Assembly: GCA_905477545.1 (NCBI GenBank)
Contig: CAJQGN010000099.1
Span: 1 to 44,006, forward strand
Direction of reading: 5' to 3'
Source: an uncultured Acidimicrobiales bacterium
GTDB lineage: Bacteria > Actinomycetota > Acidimicrobiia > Acidimicrobiales > Poriferisodalaceae
DNA length: 44,006 nt
Position 1 is the stretch's first letter. Each line of letters begins with the position of its first letter. Both the position numbers and the translations under genes were made by a program. Positions 1 through 9,579 of the stretch are shown here, one piece after another. The notes beneath the pieces were generated by a model. The model worked only from the letters and a program-made list of their open reading frames with translations, was not told where the DNA came from and ran no database searches.

Positions 1-489
1 GTTCCTGAGGAGAACTTATTCCTCCCACCATCCCAAGGGTTTGGCGCTGCGATGGAAGGAATAGACCTTGCGAGGGTCCTTGTGAGCGCCATGTCCTGCG
101 GGATGCTTCGGTCAGGTCTGGAGACCGCCGTAAACTACGTCCTAAACAGACAAGCGTTCGGCGGAAGACTTTCAGATCTACAAGGTATTAGATTCATGCT
201 CGGAGATGTTGCTACCGATCTTGAAGCCGCCACACTTTTGACCTACGAAGCGGCGAACATTATTGCTGCAGACGGCAACGCTAGCGTAGCCGCTGCGCAC
301 GCTAAAAAGTTTGTCACTCGCGTTACTGAGACGGGCTTGGCGCAGTGCATGCAAGTAATGGGAGCAAACGGTTCGTTGAGAGAACACTCGCTCTCGCGCC
401 ACTTGGCCGCTTCAAGACTGACTCACTATTTAGACGGGGCGACCGAAATTCAAAATGTAGTGATTACGAGAGATCTATTTTCAGAATAG
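1..489 (+). CDS. Acyl-CoA dehydrogenase, C-terminal part (5' end outside window)
   Basis: Frame is open from base 1 (VPEENLFLPPSQGFGAAMEGIDLARV...). RQAFGGRLSDLQGIRFMLGD and the terminal YLDGATEIQNVVITRDLF are typical of the acyl-CoA dehydrogenase C-terminal domain. Confidence 0.9.
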   Translation, partial: VPEENLFLPPSQGFGAAMEGIDLARVLVSAMSCGMLRSGLETAVNYVLNRQAFGGRLSDLQGIRFMLGDVATDLEAATLLTYEAANIIAADGNASVAAAHAKKFVTRVTETGLAQCMQVMGANGSLREHSLSRHLAASRLTHYLDGATEIQNVVITRDLFSE

Positions 490-508
490 CTATTACAACC
501 AAGGTGTT

Positions 509-1078
509 TCAGATAGAAGGGTTTTCAGAAAAGTCAGGTACCCCCTTATCAAGTTCAACACCTGCGGAGTTCAAAAATCCAGACACCATCCTGTAAAAAC
601 CTGCGGTCAATATAAGTTCAATTATTTCCGCATCATTCCAAGAATCTTTCAAGGCGAGCCATGTTTTGTCACTGACACAGTCATCCACGCATAGGTCATC
701 GACCATGTTAATGAGAGCCCCGTCAGCTTTGTCCCAAGCGTTCGCCCCGATGGGGCGCAGCAGAGCCACAATTTCTTGGTCGCTGAGTCCACATTTTTTT
801 CCGATTAAGGTGTGCTGCCCGAACTCGTATCTAGATGCACAGTTAGCCCCAACTCGTAAAATTACTATTTCGCGTTCACGTTGAGGAATCATTCCTTTGT
901 TTAAAATGAATCCACCTAAAAGATTAAATCTTTTTAAAAGCGCTGGATGTTTGGCTAACACACCAAAAATATTTGCCGGCTTTCCGTCTATAAGCAAAGT
1001 TTTTTCTAAAAGTCCACTTAATTCTTCGTCTGCCTCTGTAATCGGCGTAATCCTAAATGAACTCGGGCGATAGGTCAT
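509..1078 (-). CDS. Carboxymuconolactone decarboxylase (CMD)/AhpD-like family protein
   Basis: 189-aa ORF; NKGMIPQREREIVILRVGANCASRYEFGQHTLIGKKCGLSDQEI resembles the CMD family C...E...H motif. Confidence 0.85.
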   Translation of the reverse strand: MTYRPSSFRITPITEADEELSGLLEKTLLIDGKPANIFGVLAKHPALLKRFNLLGGFILNKGMIPQREREIVILRVGANCASRYEFGQHTLIGKKCGLSDQEIVALLRPIGANAWDKADGALINMVDDLCVDDCVSDKTWLALKDSWNDAEIIELILTAGFYRMVSGFLNSAGVELDKGVPDFSENPSI

Positions 1079-1137
1079 ATATCAGTATCGCGCGAACCTC
1101 ACTGAATTTCAGAGATTTGCGCTCTATCGTAATCTCT

Positions 1138-2403
1138 ATGTCTGAGATCAGAGCCGGTAGAAACGTCACAATCGAATCCGCTATAAGCTCAATTCCTGAT
1201 GGTGCCAGAATTTATCTGGCTCAAGGTTCAGGAACTCCTTTCAAGTTCCTAGAAGAACTTGATTCACGACGCCAAAACTTTCAAAGTCTCGAATTCGTTA
1301 GCGCATTTATGTTGGCTCAACCCGCGCCTCTTCAGCACCTCGGGGAGCCTTTTAGATGGCTATCGCTACAACCATCTCCTGCTTTTCGAGATGTCCTTGA
1401 AAACCCTTACTTTGATATAATTCCTGGCAGGTACTCTGACCTAAATGGTCTTTTTGATCCAGGCGCGCCCTTAGCTGCAGATGTGTTGGTTTGTCAGGTG
1501 AGCTCTCCTAGAGCAAACGGAAAGATGAGCCTCGGTACCGGGGTTGGAGGTCATATCTCACTCTTAAAAAAAGCGCCATTGGTAATTGGCCAAGTCAATC
1601 CACTTATGCCATATGTGCATGGAGAAGGAGAATGTCACCGTTCGAATTTTGACTTGTTGGTTGAGATTACAGAACCATTGAAAGAACTCGCACCCGCCAA
1701 AATTGACGCTACGTCGAAAGCTATAGCAAGTTATGTTGCTCCATACATTCGAGATAATTCGACTCTTCAGTTTGGCATCGGCGCAATACCTGATGCGGTG
1801 CTCTCAACTCTTGACCACCGCGCTGGGCTCGGTCTTCACGGTGGAATGATTAATGATGCGTGTATAGATTTAATTGAGTCTGGAGTAGTTGATAATCTCA
1901 ACAAAGGTTGTGATTTAGGGGTTTCTGTGGCAGCAGAGATTATGGGAACCCGGGACTTATATGACTGGGTAGATAATAATTCTCGAATTAGAATGGCTAA
2001 TGGATCTTGGACTCATGGACTTAAGGGTCTTGCTTCTGTAAAGAATTTTATTGCTCTTCAATCTACAGTTGAAGTTGCTTTAGATGGGTCGTGCAATAGC
2101 GAGTATGCCTCAGGGCGCTACATATCAGGTCCTGGCGGAGCACCAGATTTTGCATTCGGTGCATCAGTCGCCACTGGCGGTCGTTCAATTCTTGCTATGC
2201 CATCAACCGCGGCAAAAGGCAAAATTTCGCGAATCGTCACTAACTTTCAACCAGGTGCACCTACTACTCTGCCTTCCTATACCACAGATATTGTGGTTAC
2301 TGAATTCGGAGCAGTCGAGCTTCGCGGGAAGACTTTACGCGAGCGAGCAGAGCTACTTGTATCAATCGCTCATCCTGACTTTCACCATACTTTAACAATA
2401 TAA
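1138..2403 (+). CDS. Acetyl-CoA hydrolase/transferase family protein (4-hydroxybutyrate CoA-transferase-like)
   Basis: ORF 1057-2403. ATG at 1138 (MSEIRAGRNVTIESAISSIPDGARIYLAQGSGTP) is preferred because it avoids overlap with the divergent gene. LQFGIGAIPDAVLSTL, GLHGGMINDACIDLIESGVV and SGPGGAPDFAFGA are family-like segments. Confidence 0.85.
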   Translation: MSEIRAGRNVTIESAISSIPDGARIYLAQGSGTPFKFLEELDSRRQNFQSLEFVSAFMLAQPAPLQHLGEPFRWLSLQPSPAFRDVLENPYFDIIPGRYSDLNGLFDPGAPLAADVLVCQVSSPRANGKMSLGTGVGGHISLLKKAPLVIGQVNPLMPYVHGEGECHRSNFDLLVEITEPLKELAPAKIDATSKAIASYVAPYIRDNSTLQFGIGAIPDAVLSTLDHRAGLGLHGGMINDACIDLIESGVVDNLNKGCDLGVSVAAEIMGTRDLYDWVDNNSRIRMANGSWTHGLKGLASVKNFIALQSTVEVALDGSCNSEYASGRYISGPGGAPDFAFGASVATGGRSILAMPSTAAKGKISRIVTNFQPGAPTTLPSYTTDIVVTEFGAVELRGKTLRERAELLVSIAHPDFHHTLTI

Positions 2404-2419
2404 TTTACTGGCCAAAAAA

Positions 2420-3286
2420 TCAGAGACGACGGGAGGAGGCTTGTTGACCCGTCGAACCGTATGTTATGCCCACCATACGATGCAAATTACGAGAATTGTG
2501 GAAGCGCCCTTGGACACGAGGGCCTGCCGCCAACATTCCGCCGTCGACAATGTGTTCCTGGCCGCTCACGAACTGAGCCTCATCACTAGCTAAAAAAGTA
2601 GCCATGGAAGCTATGTCACTTCCTTCTCCTCTTTTCCTTAGTGGTTGAAGTTCTCTCACAACTTCTTCAGCTTGCTCTGGTTTTTCGCTATGCATAAGTG
2701 GCGTAAAAATTATTCCTGGGCAAATAGCATTTACTCGAATGTCATTAGCCGCTAACTCTACCGCGGTAGTTTTTGACAGATTAACAACCGCTGCCTTCGC
2801 AGCTGAATAAGCTTGAGGACCGGCACCGCCTCCCATTCCAGCTATTGAAGCTGTATTAATTATCGAACCCCCTTCATCTTGCGGAATCATCACCCGAGCA
2901 GCATGTTTAGTTCCTAGAAAAACAGACCTAACCAGAACCTTAAATGTTGTATCCCAGTCATCTACTTCGATCTCAGTAATAGGTCCAAACGCCCCGCCGA
3001 TGCCAGCATTATTAAACACAATGTCGAGACGTCCAAAGGATTCAATTGCTAAATCCGTCATCGCCGCTACATCGTCTTCTACCGAAACATCTGTTCGCGT
3101 AAATCTGACGTTCTCAGTATTTCCCGCATTTTTGAGTGCAGCCAAAAGTGCTCGTCCATTCTCAGCATTGAGATCCCCAACTATTACAGAAGCACCTTCT
3201 AACAAGAATCGTTCCACAGTGGCAAGCCCCATACCGCTAGCTCCACCAGTAACAATTGCTACTTTGCCAGTAAGTCGATCACCCAT
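2420..3286 (-). CDS. Short-chain dehydrogenase/reductase (SDR)
   Basis: TGGASGMGLATVERF (TGxxxGxG), NNAGIGG, YSAAKAA (YxxxK); 288 aa. Confidence 0.92.
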   Translation of the reverse strand: MGDRLTGKVAIVTGGASGMGLATVERFLLEGASVIVGDLNAENGRALLAALKNAGNTENVRFTRTDVSVEDDVAAMTDLAIESFGRLDIVFNNAGIGGAFGPITEIEVDDWDTTFKVLVRSVFLGTKHAARVMIPQDEGGSIINTASIAGMGGGAGPQAYSAAKAAVVNLSKTTAVELAANDIRVNAICPGIIFTPLMHSEKPEQAEEVVRELQPLRKRGEGSDIASMATFLASDEAQFVSGQEHIVDGGMLAAGPRVQGRFHNSRNLHRMVGITYGSTGQQASSRRL

Positions 3287-3380
3287 ATTTTTACCCCAGT
3301 CTTTTAAATTCGCTTAATTTAAGTCGTATTCTCACGCGTATTAAGGGCATCATACTTGCAATCCGAAGTACGGTCGACAA

Positions 3381-4148
3381 ATGGATCTTCAGCTATCTGG
3401 AAAACAAGCAGTAATAACAGGGGCATCTAAAGGAATTGGATTCGGTTGCGCTTTGTCTTTAGCCAAAGAAGGATGCGACGTTCACTTAGTTGCTCGCGAT
3501 ATGGATCTTCTTGATAAAAGCGCTAGCACAATCCGTGCGGCTAATCCGAATGCAATTGTCAAAGTTCATAGTTTTGACCTTTCAACTAGTGATAACCAGG
3601 TTGCTCTTATCGAAGCGACTGGAATACCTGACATATGGATTAATAATGCCGGAGCTATCCCAGGTGGGAACATTACCGATATCGACGACGAGACTTGGAG
3701 AGATGCCTGGGATCTAAAAGTTTTCGGCTATATCAACCTCTGCAGACAAGTCGTCCCAGCTATGGAGCTACGTGGAACCGGAGTTCTCCTCAACGTGATT
3801 GGTGCAGCCGCCGTTCGACCTCAACCTAGTTACATTGCGGGAGCAGTTGGCAACAGCGGACTTGTCGGCCTAACTACCGCTCTTGGTAGCCGAAGTATTC
3901 AACATGGGGTGCGAGTCCTTGCCGTAAATCCTGGGCTAATAGTTACTGACCGCATGGAAGATTTACTTCGTCAAACTGCAGAAGCTGACCTAGGTGACCC
4001 AAGTCGATGGGAAGAACTCATTCCGAGCGATCCCGCTCCGGGGACAATAGAACAATGTGCGGATGTGATTACTTTTCTTGTATCCCCTCGAGCAAGCCAC
4101 GTCAGTGGTGCCACATTAAATATTGATGGTGGAGCTTCAGCTCGATAG
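3381..4148 (+). CDS. SDR family oxidoreductase
   Basis: ITGASKGIGFGCALSLAKEG, INNAGAIPGG, C-terminal SGATLNIDGGAS; 255 aa. Confidence 0.9.
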   Translation: MDLQLSGKQAVITGASKGIGFGCALSLAKEGCDVHLVARDMDLLDKSASTIRAANPNAIVKVHSFDLSTSDNQVALIEATGIPDIWINNAGAIPGGNITDIDDETWRDAWDLKVFGYINLCRQVVPAMELRGTGVLLNVIGAAAVRPQPSYIAGAVGNSGLVGLTTALGSRSIQHGVRVLAVNPGLIVTDRMEDLLRQTAEADLGDPSRWEELIPSDPAPGTIEQCADVITFLVSPRASHVSGATLNIDGGASAR

Positions 4149-4211
4149 AGACGTCACAAGGGCTTTAAAGGTGCAACAATAACTTAGAAGCATCAAATCC
4201 GGGGAGACCAT

Positions 4212-5414
4212 ATGCCAACGACAATGCAGCTTAATGAATTACCTGACCAACCGATGCATGATGTGCACCGAATCGAGCACAATGGCGCAGTTGATGCAGA
4301 TGGTCACATTCTTGAGCCACCAGATCTTTGGGAAGAGTATTTAGAAAAGAAATACAAAAAGACCGCACTCAAAATTTGCCTTGATGAAAAGGGGCTCGAA
4401 GAGCTTGAGATCGGCGGCGAAAGAAGCAAGATGAGTCGACGCGGGTTTCCTGCGACTCTGGGAGCCATGGGCGCACCTGATCTCGCAGACATTCAGAACA
4501 ACCCCGATCGCAAGTACATGAATGAGTCTCCCTATGGGTCAATGGACCCATCGCAACGTCTAAAAGTACTTGATGCTGAGAACTTAGATGCTGCTATTTT
4601 GTATACAACAGTCGGCCTTTTGTGGGAAGCCGAATTAACCGACCCAGAGCTTAGCCAGGCCTATACAAGAGCATACAACCGTTGGATCGTTGACTTCTGT
4701 AAAGATGGGGAAGGGAGGCTTATCCCCGCCGCACACTTATCTCTATCAGATCCAGAAGCTGCAGCTCGCGAATTGAGACGCTCGGTCAACGATGGAGCCA
4801 AAGGCTGTTACGTTGCCCCATTCACGCATTCAGCAAAACCATTAGGCCATCCGGATAATCACATCGTTTTTCAGACTGCTCAAGAGCTCGGGGTTCCATT
4901 TGCGATCCACCCAACGTTCGAGCCCCAGTGGACTAAAGGTGGCCGAATGGGAACTTGGGAAAACGTCAAGCAACTCCGCTTGACTGCATCAGTTACTGCC
5001 TCCGATGGCGTCAGACACCAATTCACTACGCTTTTTGATTATGGCGTGTTCGACCTGTATCCCGAACTAAAAGTTCTGGTTTTGGAATCGGGCGGCGGTT
5101 GGATCGGATACTGGCTAGATCGAATAGATGCCGTTTACAGTCACACATTCATCGGCGGTCGGGTCCCCTTGCAAATGAAACCTAGTGAATACTTTATGCG
5201 TCAAATTTGGATTAGCTGTGACCCAGATGAGAGAACAATTCCAGCTCTAGCCGAGCGCTATGGATACGACAGATTCATCTGGGCTTCCGATTTCCCCCAT
5301 GCCGACCACACACCCGAATACGTGCATGATTTAAATGAACTGGTTTCAATGTTTCCCAAAGAACACCGCCGAGGGTTCATCGGCGATAATACTCGTAAAC
5401 TTTTCGACTTTTGA
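4212..5414 (+). CDS. Amidohydrolase (amidohydrolase_2-like) family protein
   Basis: AVDADGHILEPPDLWEEYL (DxDxH..EP.DLW), AIHPTFE, FIWASDFPHADHTPE; GGGGA SD immediately upstream of the ATG. Confidence 0.9.
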   Translation: MPTTMQLNELPDQPMHDVHRIEHNGAVDADGHILEPPDLWEEYLEKKYKKTALKICLDEKGLEELEIGGERSKMSRRGFPATLGAMGAPDLADIQNNPDRKYMNESPYGSMDPSQRLKVLDAENLDAAILYTTVGLLWEAELTDPELSQAYTRAYNRWIVDFCKDGEGRLIPAAHLSLSDPEAAARELRRSVNDGAKGCYVAPFTHSAKPLGHPDNHIVFQTAQELGVPFAIHPTFEPQWTKGGRMGTWENVKQLRLTASVTASDGVRHQFTTLFDYGVFDLYPELKVLVLESGGGWIGYWLDRIDAVYSHTFIGGRVPLQMKPSEYFMRQIWISCDPDERTIPALAERYGYDRFIWASDFPHADHTPEYVHDLNELVSMFPKEHRRGFIGDNTRKLFDF

Positions 5415-5515
5415 TAAACATCCACGATTCAATTTTGAATTTTTTGCAGGTAAGTTCATCAAAATTTGCTGAGCCGGGATAGTTTAAATTCGTTAGACCT
5501 TTCAAGTCTTTGCAT

Positions 5516-6316
5516 TCAACGCTTGTGAACTGGGCGCGGATCAGACAAGTGTCCCAGAGGCGACCGGGCGCGTAGTCCTCCGTCGACAACTATTGATTCA
5601 CCAGTAACGAAAGAAGATTCATCGCTAGCAAGCCAAACTGCTGTATTTGCTATCTCTTCCGGTTGCCCAAGACGCCCGATCGCGTGCGCATTGAGCTGAA
5701 CTTCAAGAACCCCTGGATTTTCCATCATTCTACTAACTGGCGGGGTCTCAATCGTTCCCGGACAAATAGCATTAACTCTGATGCCCTGAGACGCGTGATC
5801 AGTACTCATTGCTCTCGTCAAATTAATAACGGCCGCTTTGCTCGCTGCATACGAGACACTGCTTCCATCCCCGTGCATGCCTGATATCGAAGCAGTGTTA
5901 ATTACTGAGCCACCACCTCTTTTCAGCATTTCAGGAACAGCAAACTTCCCACCAAGAAAAACGGACCTCACGTTGACTGCCATAACCAAATCCCAATCGG
6001 CAACTTCCAGGTCCACTACGTTTCCAGGAAGCAGAGTTCCGGCGTTGTTATACATAACGTCCAGTCCACCGTACTCTTCCACGCACACCCTAATCAGAGA
6101 ACTCACTGAATCCGAGTCAGATACATCAACTTCGATTGCTATGGCATGGCCTCCGTTATCGTTAATTGAGGCGGCTACTTCCTCCGCTTTTCGCTTACGG
6201 ATATCGGCTACGACTACAGCAGCACCTTCGTCAGCGAACCTCTTTGCGCTAGCGGCTCCAATACCGGAGCCGCCTCCAGTGACTATTGAAATTTTATCCT
6301 TCAGTAACATACTCAT
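5516..6316 (-). CDS. SDR family oxidoreductase
   Basis: VTGGGSGIGAASAKRFADEGAAVVVADI, YNNAGTLLPG, YAASKAAVINLTRAM; 266 aa. Confidence 0.92.
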   Translation of the reverse strand: MSMLLKDKISIVTGGGSGIGAASAKRFADEGAAVVVADIRKRKAEEVAASINDNGGHAIAIEVDVSDSDSVSSLIRVCVEEYGGLDVMYNNAGTLLPGNVVDLEVADWDLVMAVNVRSVFLGGKFAVPEMLKRGGGSVINTASISGMHGDGSSVSYAASKAAVINLTRAMSTDHASQGIRVNAICPGTIETPPVSRMMENPGVLEVQLNAHAIGRLGQPEEIANTAVWLASDESSFVTGESIVVDGGLRARSPLGHLSDPRPVHKR

Positions 6317-6395
6317 CCCCTAATTCCCTACATAGAACAACCTACCGGAGCTATCGTTGTTTTTGAGAGCATCATCGAAGACGGAGATTAGATAC

Positions 6396-7280
6396 ATGGC
6401 AAGTGAAGCATTCCACAAAATTCGAGATCTCGTTGCTACTAAACCCATTCCTAGCGAGGTAAAAGCTAATCGAGCTTTCCTTGACGCAGGAGCTCGCCCG
6501 CTCGCAAAGGGAGTTAACGGCACGTTAATTAATGCCAATGAAGTGACGGCGGAGATGCAAATTCCTGAAGGAGCGGTGTCTGACGCAGTCATCCTCTATT
6601 TTCATGGCGGGGGGTATGTAGGCGGATCGATTGCTTCACACCGAAATCTGACTGGAAGTCTAGCTTTAGCTTCTAACTGTAAAGTTCTTTCAGTTGAGTA
6701 TCGATTAGCCCCTGAGAGTCCCCATCCGGCGGCCGTCGAAGATGCCATTAATTCGTACAAATGGCTGCTAAGCGAAGGCTACGATCCGAAGAAAATAGCT
6801 ATTTGTGGTGACTCTGCGGGAGGGGGCTTAGCTATCGCGGTTCAACTCAAGATCCGTGATGAAGGTCTACCGTTGCCTGCTGCATCAGCTCCGATCTCTC
6901 CTTGGATTGATATGGGCCTATCAGGAGACACCATGTCAACGCGCCAATCCAGAGACCCTTTGATTCGGCTTGACTTGATCCGTGAGTTCAAAAGCCAATT
7001 TCTTGGACCAAACAACAACTCCGACGATCCATATGCGTCGCCGCTTCAAGCCGACCTGTTTGGTCTACCGCCCATGCTCATCCATGTTGGAGATGATGAG
7101 ATGCTTCTTTCCGACAGCCAGCGGTTAGCTGAGAAAGCATCAGCGGCAGGAGTCTTAGTAACTCTTGAGGTATGGCCCGAGATGATTCATGTCTGGCATA
7201 CATTCGTCGGTTTGTTTCCAGAGGCTCAGGATGGAATCAACCGAATCGCAGAGTTTCTTTCTGCTCACCTAGAGATCTGA
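6396..7280 (+). CDS. Alpha/beta hydrolase (hormone-sensitive-lipase-like esterase)
   Basis: HGGGYVGGS oxyanion motif, GDSAGGGLA nucleophile elbow, HVWHTF catalytic His region. ATG at 6396 (MASEAFHK) preceded by GGAG; ORF extends to 6357. Confidence 0.9.
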   Translation: MASEAFHKIRDLVATKPIPSEVKANRAFLDAGARPLAKGVNGTLINANEVTAEMQIPEGAVSDAVILYFHGGGYVGGSIASHRNLTGSLALASNCKVLSVEYRLAPESPHPAAVEDAINSYKWLLSEGYDPKKIAICGDSAGGGLAIAVQLKIRDEGLPLPAASAPISPWIDMGLSGDTMSTRQSRDPLIRLDLIREFKSQFLGPNNNSDDPYASPLQADLFGLPPMLIHVGDDEMLLSDSQRLAEKASAAGVLVTLEVWPEMIHVWHTFVGLFPEAQDGINRIAEFLSAHLEI

Positions 7281-7284
7281 ATAG

Positions 7285-9579
7285 TTACTCTGGGGGCTTC
7301 GTGCGCAGAATTTTTTGGATAACCAACTCTTCGTACTCGGTCTCGCTTAGACCCGCTAGATCACAAGCCGCATAGTGGTTATGTTGACCCATGCTGGGAG
7401 CTGCTGAGCGCATAGTGGCCGGAGTTAGCGATAATCGGCAAGCAAACCGAGGCCAGAAATGACTTCCAGCTTGTGGATGGGCTAATTTACTAAAAAATTT
7501 ATTGAAGTCTAAATTTAGGTCTTCCATTACATTTGAGGCGTCATTCACAGCTCCAGCTGGCACCCCTAAACCCTGCAGTTTGAACATCATCTCCTGATCG
7601 TTGTGTCTACTAGTGAGATCTGAGATCTTCTTGTCAAGCTCATCGTGTCGATCCCAACGTTCATCTAGATCAAGATCTTCTAAGTCGTGCCAAGAGGCAT
7701 AGCTACAAAGCGCTCGCCAAGAGAAATCGTCTACGACCGAAATAGCTATCCACCTGTCGTCGCCTGAACATTTGTAAACGCCTTGCGGAGCTCTCCCAGG
7801 GCGTCTATTACCCCACCTTTTTTGCTCACCAAAAAACTGAGATGCTACTAAGTGATGTCCAATCATGTTGATTGCCGTTTCCATTTGGGCAACTTCTATG
7901 GTCTGACCTTGTATCTCAGTTTGTACTTTTCGGTCTAACAAACCAATTACCGCAGCTGCAGCAGCATGCATCCCGGCAATCGGGTCCGGCCATGCGATAC
8001 CATTTTTCCAGGGGCCCTCATCGAAATATCCGGTTAACGCTGTATGTCCAACATGGCCAGCGATTGTAGGACCATACGCAAGCCAATCGCGATTTGGTCC
8101 ATCGCGACCATACCCAGGCATCGTTACATAAACAAGGTCTGGGTTTACGCTATGCAAAAAATTTTCATCAAGTCCGAAAGCTGGCATAACTCGCGGCGCA
8201 TAGTTTTCAATTACAACATCTGATTTAGCGACAAGTTTGGTGAATAACTCACGGCCCTTTTCTTTGTCTATCTCGATAACGGCGGACAACTTATTATTAG
8301 CGTATTTGTTGTGAAACCCACTTCGATTCCAAGGTTCATCGCCAGCTTCATCATCTGGAAAAAAATGCGTATTTTGGACATAGGATTCTGGAACATTCAC
8401 AGGTGTCCTGGTCCATGGGACCTCCGCCATCAGAACTTCAGCCCCTAGGTCCGCTAGTATCCGGGCAGCAAGAGGGCCGGCCCAAACACGCGTCATGTCT
8501 AAAACTCGTATGCCCGTTAATGGCCCATGAGCCAAGTCTTCCAGGGGATCACAGCCATCACCGGATTTACTTAAAACTCTTTTGGGGGCTAACTCCCATT
8601 GATGCTTACTCATCCGGAAAGGCGCTCCAGGTAGGCTCAATCCCTTTCTTGGTTTAGTTTGCCAGAAGTCTCGCTCGGCAAGATGCTCGTCAGCTAAAAG
8701 ATCTTCCATCCCCGACACAGGAGCGACTGGAATGCGCAACGCTTGGAAAAGTTCAATTAACTCATGTCTCTTTTGCTGGAGTAGATAGGGTCTTAAAGCA
8801 CTATCTACTAGCTTCTGATCAGACATTAAGTCAACTATCGATGTAATACCCGATTCGTCAAGCAGTCCTGCAAGACCTGTGACTTCAAGCATTCTTTCCA
8901 TCTGATCAGTTTGCGAAACTGCTAGACCAATCCACCCATCGGAGCACTCATAGGCACCTATTGGAGTTCCAGGGCCGGCGTATCTATTTCCTAAGCGATT
9001 GAGAATACTGCCATTATGGGTATGCCTCAACAATGTAAACTGATGGAGTGCAGCTAGAACTTCTTGATGTGACGTCTCGACTACTTGACCGTGTCCTGTG
9101 CGAGACCGAACATACAATGCAGAAAGCGCTCCTATGAACCCTGTTATGCCCGAGGCTAAATGAACTAAGTCAGGTACTCCGTTTAGAGGCTCTCTTTTCG
9201 GATCACCAGTTAATCGAAGATGTCCACTGACGGCGGCGTCTACCAAATCGGTCGAACGCCAATTACGATATGGTCCCTCTATCCCAAACGGCGAAATTCT
9301 AAGAACAATTTGTCCGGGGTGGTGAGGCTGGAATGGAACTTCTATAGCATCAACAGACGAGGACTGGATAACGATATCAGCATCTGCTAGATGCTCTTTG
9401 TAATCGCTTTCTAAATGTTTAGAAATATCAAAGAAAGCTGCGACGGCAGGTTGGTTGTTACCATCAAGCAGTATTACTTCGCTTCCATAGTCCGCAAAAA
9501 GCTTTGCAGCGTAGGATCCAGCTAGTGAACCGCCCAGTTCCGTTACCTTCACCTCAGCTAATGCTCCAGCGACACTCAA
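7285..9579 (-). CDS. Two-domain (fused) CaiB/BaiF CoA-transferase
   Basis: 764 aa with two CaiB-like modules: N-terminal VTELGGSLAGSYAAKLFADYGSEVILLDG and second ATG-less start LTGIRVLDMTRVWAGPLAARILADLGAEVLMAE, YGRDGPNRDWLAYGPTIAGHVG. Confidence 0.88.
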   Translation of the reverse strand: MSVAGALAEVKVTELGGSLAGSYAAKLFADYGSEVILLDGNNQPAVAAFFDISKHLESDYKEHLADADIVIQSSSVDAIEVPFQPHHPGQIVLRISPFGIEGPYRNWRSTDLVDAAVSGHLRLTGDPKREPLNGVPDLVHLASGITGFIGALSALYVRSRTGHGQVVETSHQEVLAALHQFTLLRHTHNGSILNRLGNRYAGPGTPIGAYECSDGWIGLAVSQTDQMERMLEVTGLAGLLDESGITSIVDLMSDQKLVDSALRPYLLQQKRHELIELFQALRIPVAPVSGMEDLLADEHLAERDFWQTKPRKGLSLPGAPFRMSKHQWELAPKRVLSKSGDGCDPLEDLAHGPLTGIRVLDMTRVWAGPLAARILADLGAEVLMAEVPWTRTPVNVPESYVQNTHFFPDDEAGDEPWNRSGFHNKYANNKLSAVIEIDKEKGRELFTKLVAKSDVVIENYAPRVMPAFGLDENFLHSVNPDLVYVTMPGYGRDGPNRDWLAYGPTIAGHVGHTALTGYFDEGPWKNGIAWPDPIAGMHAAAAAVIGLLDRKVQTEIQGQTIEVAQMETAINMIGHHLVASQFFGEQKRWGNRRPGRAPQGVYKCSGDDRWIAISVVDDFSWRALCSYASWHDLEDLDLDERWDRHDELDKKISDLTSRHNDQEMMFKLQGLGVPAGAVNDASNVMEDLNLDFNKFFSKLAHPQAGSHFWPRFACRLSLTPATMRSAAPSMGQHNHYAACDLAGLSETEYEELVIQKILRTKPPE

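Noticed and set aside
5427-5445. ATTCAA-TT-TTGAAT inverted repeat followed by Ts as a terminator
   Set aside because: AT-only 6-bp stem with a 2-nt loop; too weak to call an intrinsic terminator with confidence.
5838-6323. 161-aa plus-strand ORF
   Set aside because: Antisense shadow of the SDR gene at 5516-6316.
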